The position numbers and the translations under genes are program-made. 64,000 bases of DNA. It comes from Dethiothermospora halolimnae. Lineage in GTDB: Bacteria > Bacillota > Clostridia > Tissierellales > VENL01. The DNA lies in assembly GCF_037577855.1 (NCBI RefSeq), contig NZ_JBAKFX010000003.1, forward strand, positions 87,992 through 151,991. The letters run 5' to 3'. Positions 63,755 to 64,000 of the stretch are shown here, piece after piece. Position 1 is the first letter of the stretch. Every line of letters begins with the position of its first letter. The notes beneath the pieces are model-generated. The model was not told the DNA's origin. It saw only the letters and a list, made by a program, of their open reading frames with translations, and made no database searches.

Positions 63755-64000
63755 TAGGAGGTAGATAATTAATTTATCTACCGGCCTCTCACACCACCGT
63801 ACGTACCGTTCGGTATACGGCGGTTCACTAAGACAATCTGAATTTTTCATACTGTGAAGATAAACTTGTAAAGCCATAATTGGTCAATCTTTGATTAGTT
63901 ATGGTTTTACTCAATATTGGACTATTTGATATTCTCCAATATCCCTTTCTTGTGTTTGCATATTCCCAAGCCTTGTATTTTGGTACTTTTAATCTTATTA
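63755..64000 (-). mobile_element. 3' part of a group II intron
   Basis: On the minus strand, after the maturase stop, come a domain V-like hairpin (GCCGTATACC...GGTACGTACGGTGG region, 63787-63826) and a domain VI-like hairpin (GGTAGATAA-ATTAA-TTATCTACC, 63761-63783). The intron ends within a few bases of the arsR-family stop; the 5' part lies beyond the window. The exact 3' splice site was not fixed. Confidence 0.85.
63828..64000 (-). CDS. ltrA: Group II intron reverse transcriptase/maturase, C-terminal part
   Basis: 57 codons to the stop, open to the right edge. The product, KYKAWEYANTRKGYWRISNS then PILSKTITNQRL, matches the C-terminal DNA-binding or maturase-X end of LtrA-type proteins. 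The N-terminal reverse transcriptase domains are beyond the window. It lies inside the group II intron, on the opposite strand to the arsR-family gene. Confidence 0.92.
   Translation of the reverse strand, partial: IRLKVPKYKAWEYANTRKGYWRISNSPILSKTITNQRLTNYGFTSLSSQYEKFRLS

Overview
The window comes from an anaerobic, endospore-forming Gram-positive bacterium, most likely of the Tissierellales/Clostridia type. This is inferred from the AT-rich sequence, S-layer homology (SLH) surface proteins, sporulation and germination genes, a lysine-fermentation operon, and three genes with in-frame UGA codons best read as selenocysteine. TGA is also used as an ordinary stop (kamB and the SLH gene at 21.3-21.9 kb), so the genetic code is standard.

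Layout. 0-6.2 kb: two large secreted surface proteins on the minus strand, the first running off the left edge and the second with three SLH domains behind a near-consensus promoter and a structured leader. 6.5-6.7 kb: a 43/44-bp tandem repeat. 6.9-8.5 kb: pyrG. 8.6-20.9 kb: a minus-strand group of exported proteins (SLH protein, 2118-residue IPT/TIG protein, unknown repeat protein, SLH protein, CtpA-type protease). 21.3-21.9 kb: a small plus-strand SLH protein. 22.2-31.7 kb: the lysine-fermentation operon kdd-kamA-kamB-kamC-kamD-kamE with a sigma-54 -24/-12 promoter in front of kdd and a sigma-54 activator gene just upstream. 32.0-33.2 kb: DUF1934 protein and murI. 33.4-34.3 kb: a 210-bp tandem array. 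34.6-49 kb: spore biology (ypeB, sleB, spoIIR, gerA-gerB-gerC, sipL-like, veg, a SpoIID-amidase fusion) with ispE and a GntR regulator. 48.0-49.8 kb: an H-NOX-linked chemoreceptor. 49.9-54.3 kb: CorA and a copper operon copA-copZ-csoR. 54.9-64 kb: Mrp ATPase, Crp/Fnr regulator, folate enzyme, ytrH/ytrI, a HesB-like selenoprotein, CDF transporter, SipW-type signal peptidase, a DUF1858 protein, a Cys/Sec glutaredoxin pair, an ArsR regulator and the 3' end of a group II intron.

Main points. (1) Selenoproteins: CopA carries GMT-U-ASC in its first metal-binding domain, a glutaredoxin has U-PHC beside a C-PHC paralog, and a HesB-like protein has G-U-GGP. CopA and the HesB-like gene both have a CsoR-type palindrome just downstream of the -10 box, suggesting shared metal or sulfur control. 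(2) At least sixteen intergenic gaps hold palindromic cassettes whose arms are built from 7-bp tandem units, inverted across each locus, with a small set of hairpin modules inside. Three lie inside the lysine operon. (3) The SpoIID-amidase fusion has lost catalytic residues in both domains. (4) The H-NOX domain keeps all residues that support O2 binding in its best-studied homolog. All function calls are by eye from sequence; no database search was run.
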